DNA of 6,164 nt from Chromatiales bacterium (GTDB lineage: Bacteria; Pseudomonadota; Gammaproteobacteria; Thiohalospirales; Thiohalospiraceae): NCBI GenBank assembly GCA_026984715.1, contig JALSRO010000479.1, positions 1-6,164 on the forward strand, read 5' to 3'. Made by a program: the position numbers and the translations under genes. How positions within the stretch are numbered: position 1 is the first letter of the stretch; each line of letters starts with the position of its first letter. Positions 5,651 to 6,164 of the stretch are shown here, one piece after another. The notes under the pieces are model-generated. The model did no database searches, had not been told where the DNA came from, and saw only the letters and a program-made list of their open reading frames with translations.

Positions 5651-5670
5651 CATCACCACCGGCGGGGTTG

Positions 5671-5699
5671 AAAAAAGCGCCTTTCGGGGCGCTTTTTTT
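5671..5699 (+). terminator. Intrinsic terminator of rpmE
   Basis: The stem GCGCC (5677-5681) pairs with GGCGC (5688-5692) around the loop TTTCGG and is followed by seven Ts. Six As before the stem can pair with the T-run, so it may also work in the reverse direction against transcripts arriving from the right. Confidence 0.92.
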
Positions 5700-5762
5700 G
5701 TGATGGAACACAACCTCGCTTCGTCAGGACAGCCCAACTCCGGTAGCAGTCGGGTATCTATC

Positions 5763-5839
5763 ATTGACCCGGCAACAATATGTCACATTCAGGGCTTTGG
5801 CAGGTGCCGGAACAGGGTGCAGTGTGGATGCAGGGGTCG
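5763..5839 (+). repeat. Intergenic repeat, copy 2 (plus orientation)
   Basis: It shares the same block order as the minus-strand copy at 3173-3264, with several small gaps (77 versus 92 nt). Core words in common are CATTCAGGGCTT and CCGGAACA, followed by GGGGTCG at the end. Further similarity may reach leftward to about 5732 (CCAA, CGGTAG). It begins about 60 bp after the rpmE terminator. Confidence 0.6.
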
Positions 5840-5957
5840 TTCCCTTGTCCAGGTCCCTCCAGTGGATCCCTGTCCAGTGCGCTGGAACGCAGGGCTGGCG
5901 TCTGCCTGAAATATATTGTGGTTTCTCGTCAAATCGAGTGGATAAAACCGGGCCATC

Positions 5958-6125
5958 CTTGACGGGGGCAGTGGGAGCAACACAATGGTCGGCAAAAGGG
6001 GATTTGGGCGGTGCGGATTGTGCTGCACACCGCGATCCGAAGCCGAACCGAAACTTGCCCCTATCACCAGAGTGCCCCAATCCCCTCTTGCAGACAGGTT
6101 TCCTGCTCCCACTCCTCCTGTCAAG
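5958..6125. repeat. 168-bp nested inverted repeat (REP/BIME- or MITE-like)
   Basis: The outer arms 5958-5979 and 6104-6125 are reverse complements at 19 of 22 positions, beginning CTTGAC and sharing AGTGGGAGCA. The inner arms 5992-6009 and 6074-6091 match at 16 of 18 positions around GGGGATT. Symmetric 12-nt unpaired spacers separate outer from inner arms on both sides. The centre carries a further GCGGTG/CACCGC stem (6008-6013 with 6028-6033). The right arm has CAGG-TTT-CCTG next to CTCCCAC, resembling Pseudomonas-type REP sequences, which are a hairpin followed by CTCCCAC. No target-site duplication is obvious, and no transposase is in the window. Confidence 0.75.
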
Positions 6126-6164
6126 AAGAGTACCGCTGTGCGGTTGCCGGTCTGTCAGCTGGTG

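Larger units (their letters stand above)
5700..6164. other. Non-coding right end with repeats
   Basis: No reading frame in either direction has a credible start, ribosome site and family resemblance. The stretch holds a copy of the intergenic repeat (5763-5839), about 115 bp without recognisable structure (apart from a short TCCAG/CTGGA hairpin near 5874), and the nested inverted repeat 5958-6125. The last 39 bases show nothing I can name. Confidence 0.6.

Noticed and set aside
5724..6080. 118-codon minus-strand open frame at the right end
   Set aside because: It runs through the repeat copy and half of the inverted repeat, lacks a ribosome site and has a biased composition without domain features.
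1..6164. tRNA, rRNA or CRISPR array
   Set aside because: No cloverleaf with a CCA-type end, rRNA-like stretch or regularly spaced direct repeats was seen on either strand.

Overview
The window looks like chromosomal DNA from a gammaproteobacterium, moderately GC-rich. The basis is a DegS/AlgW-type membrane-anchored serine protease divergent from a NIF3/YbgI-family gene, a zinc-ribbon ribosomal protein L31, and a FimV-like TPR protein. The same algW/NIF3 pairing is known from Pseudomonas. The species cannot be named from this sequence, and no phage, plasmid or insertion-sequence genes are visible.

The left part (1 to 2873, minus strand) is a tightly packed four-gene cluster. In transcription order it encodes a FimV-like TPR protein, a receiver-domain protein with a long C-terminal region of unrecognised type, an MglA-like small GTPase, and a protein that leaves the window where a Roadblock/LC7-type domain may begin. 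Gaps are 6 nt and about 9 to 24 nt, followed by an ATGA stop/start overlap. Together they resemble a signalling or cell-polarity module in which a Ras-like GTPase works with a regulatory partner, a receiver protein and a TPR scaffold. The output is unknown; a type IV pilus or polar-localisation role is only an analogy with MglA/MglB and FimV.

From 2874 to 3411 there is no convincing gene. This stretch probably holds the promoter of the cluster, plus diverged, partly palindromic repeat sequence. From 3412 to 4560 (minus) lies the DegS-like protease. A 43-bp divergent gap separates it from the NIF3-family gene (4604 to 5359, plus). rpmE (L31) follows with its own strong sigma70-type promoter inside the end of the NIF3 gene, a structured leader, a good Shine-Dalgarno site and an intrinsic terminator.

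The right end (5700 to 6164) is non-coding. It holds a second copy of the repeat seen near 3200 and a 168-bp nested inverted repeat (5958 to 6125) with the look of a REP/BIME- or MITE-like element. The most noteworthy items are the GTPase/receiver/TPR cluster, these two repeat families and the rpmE leader.
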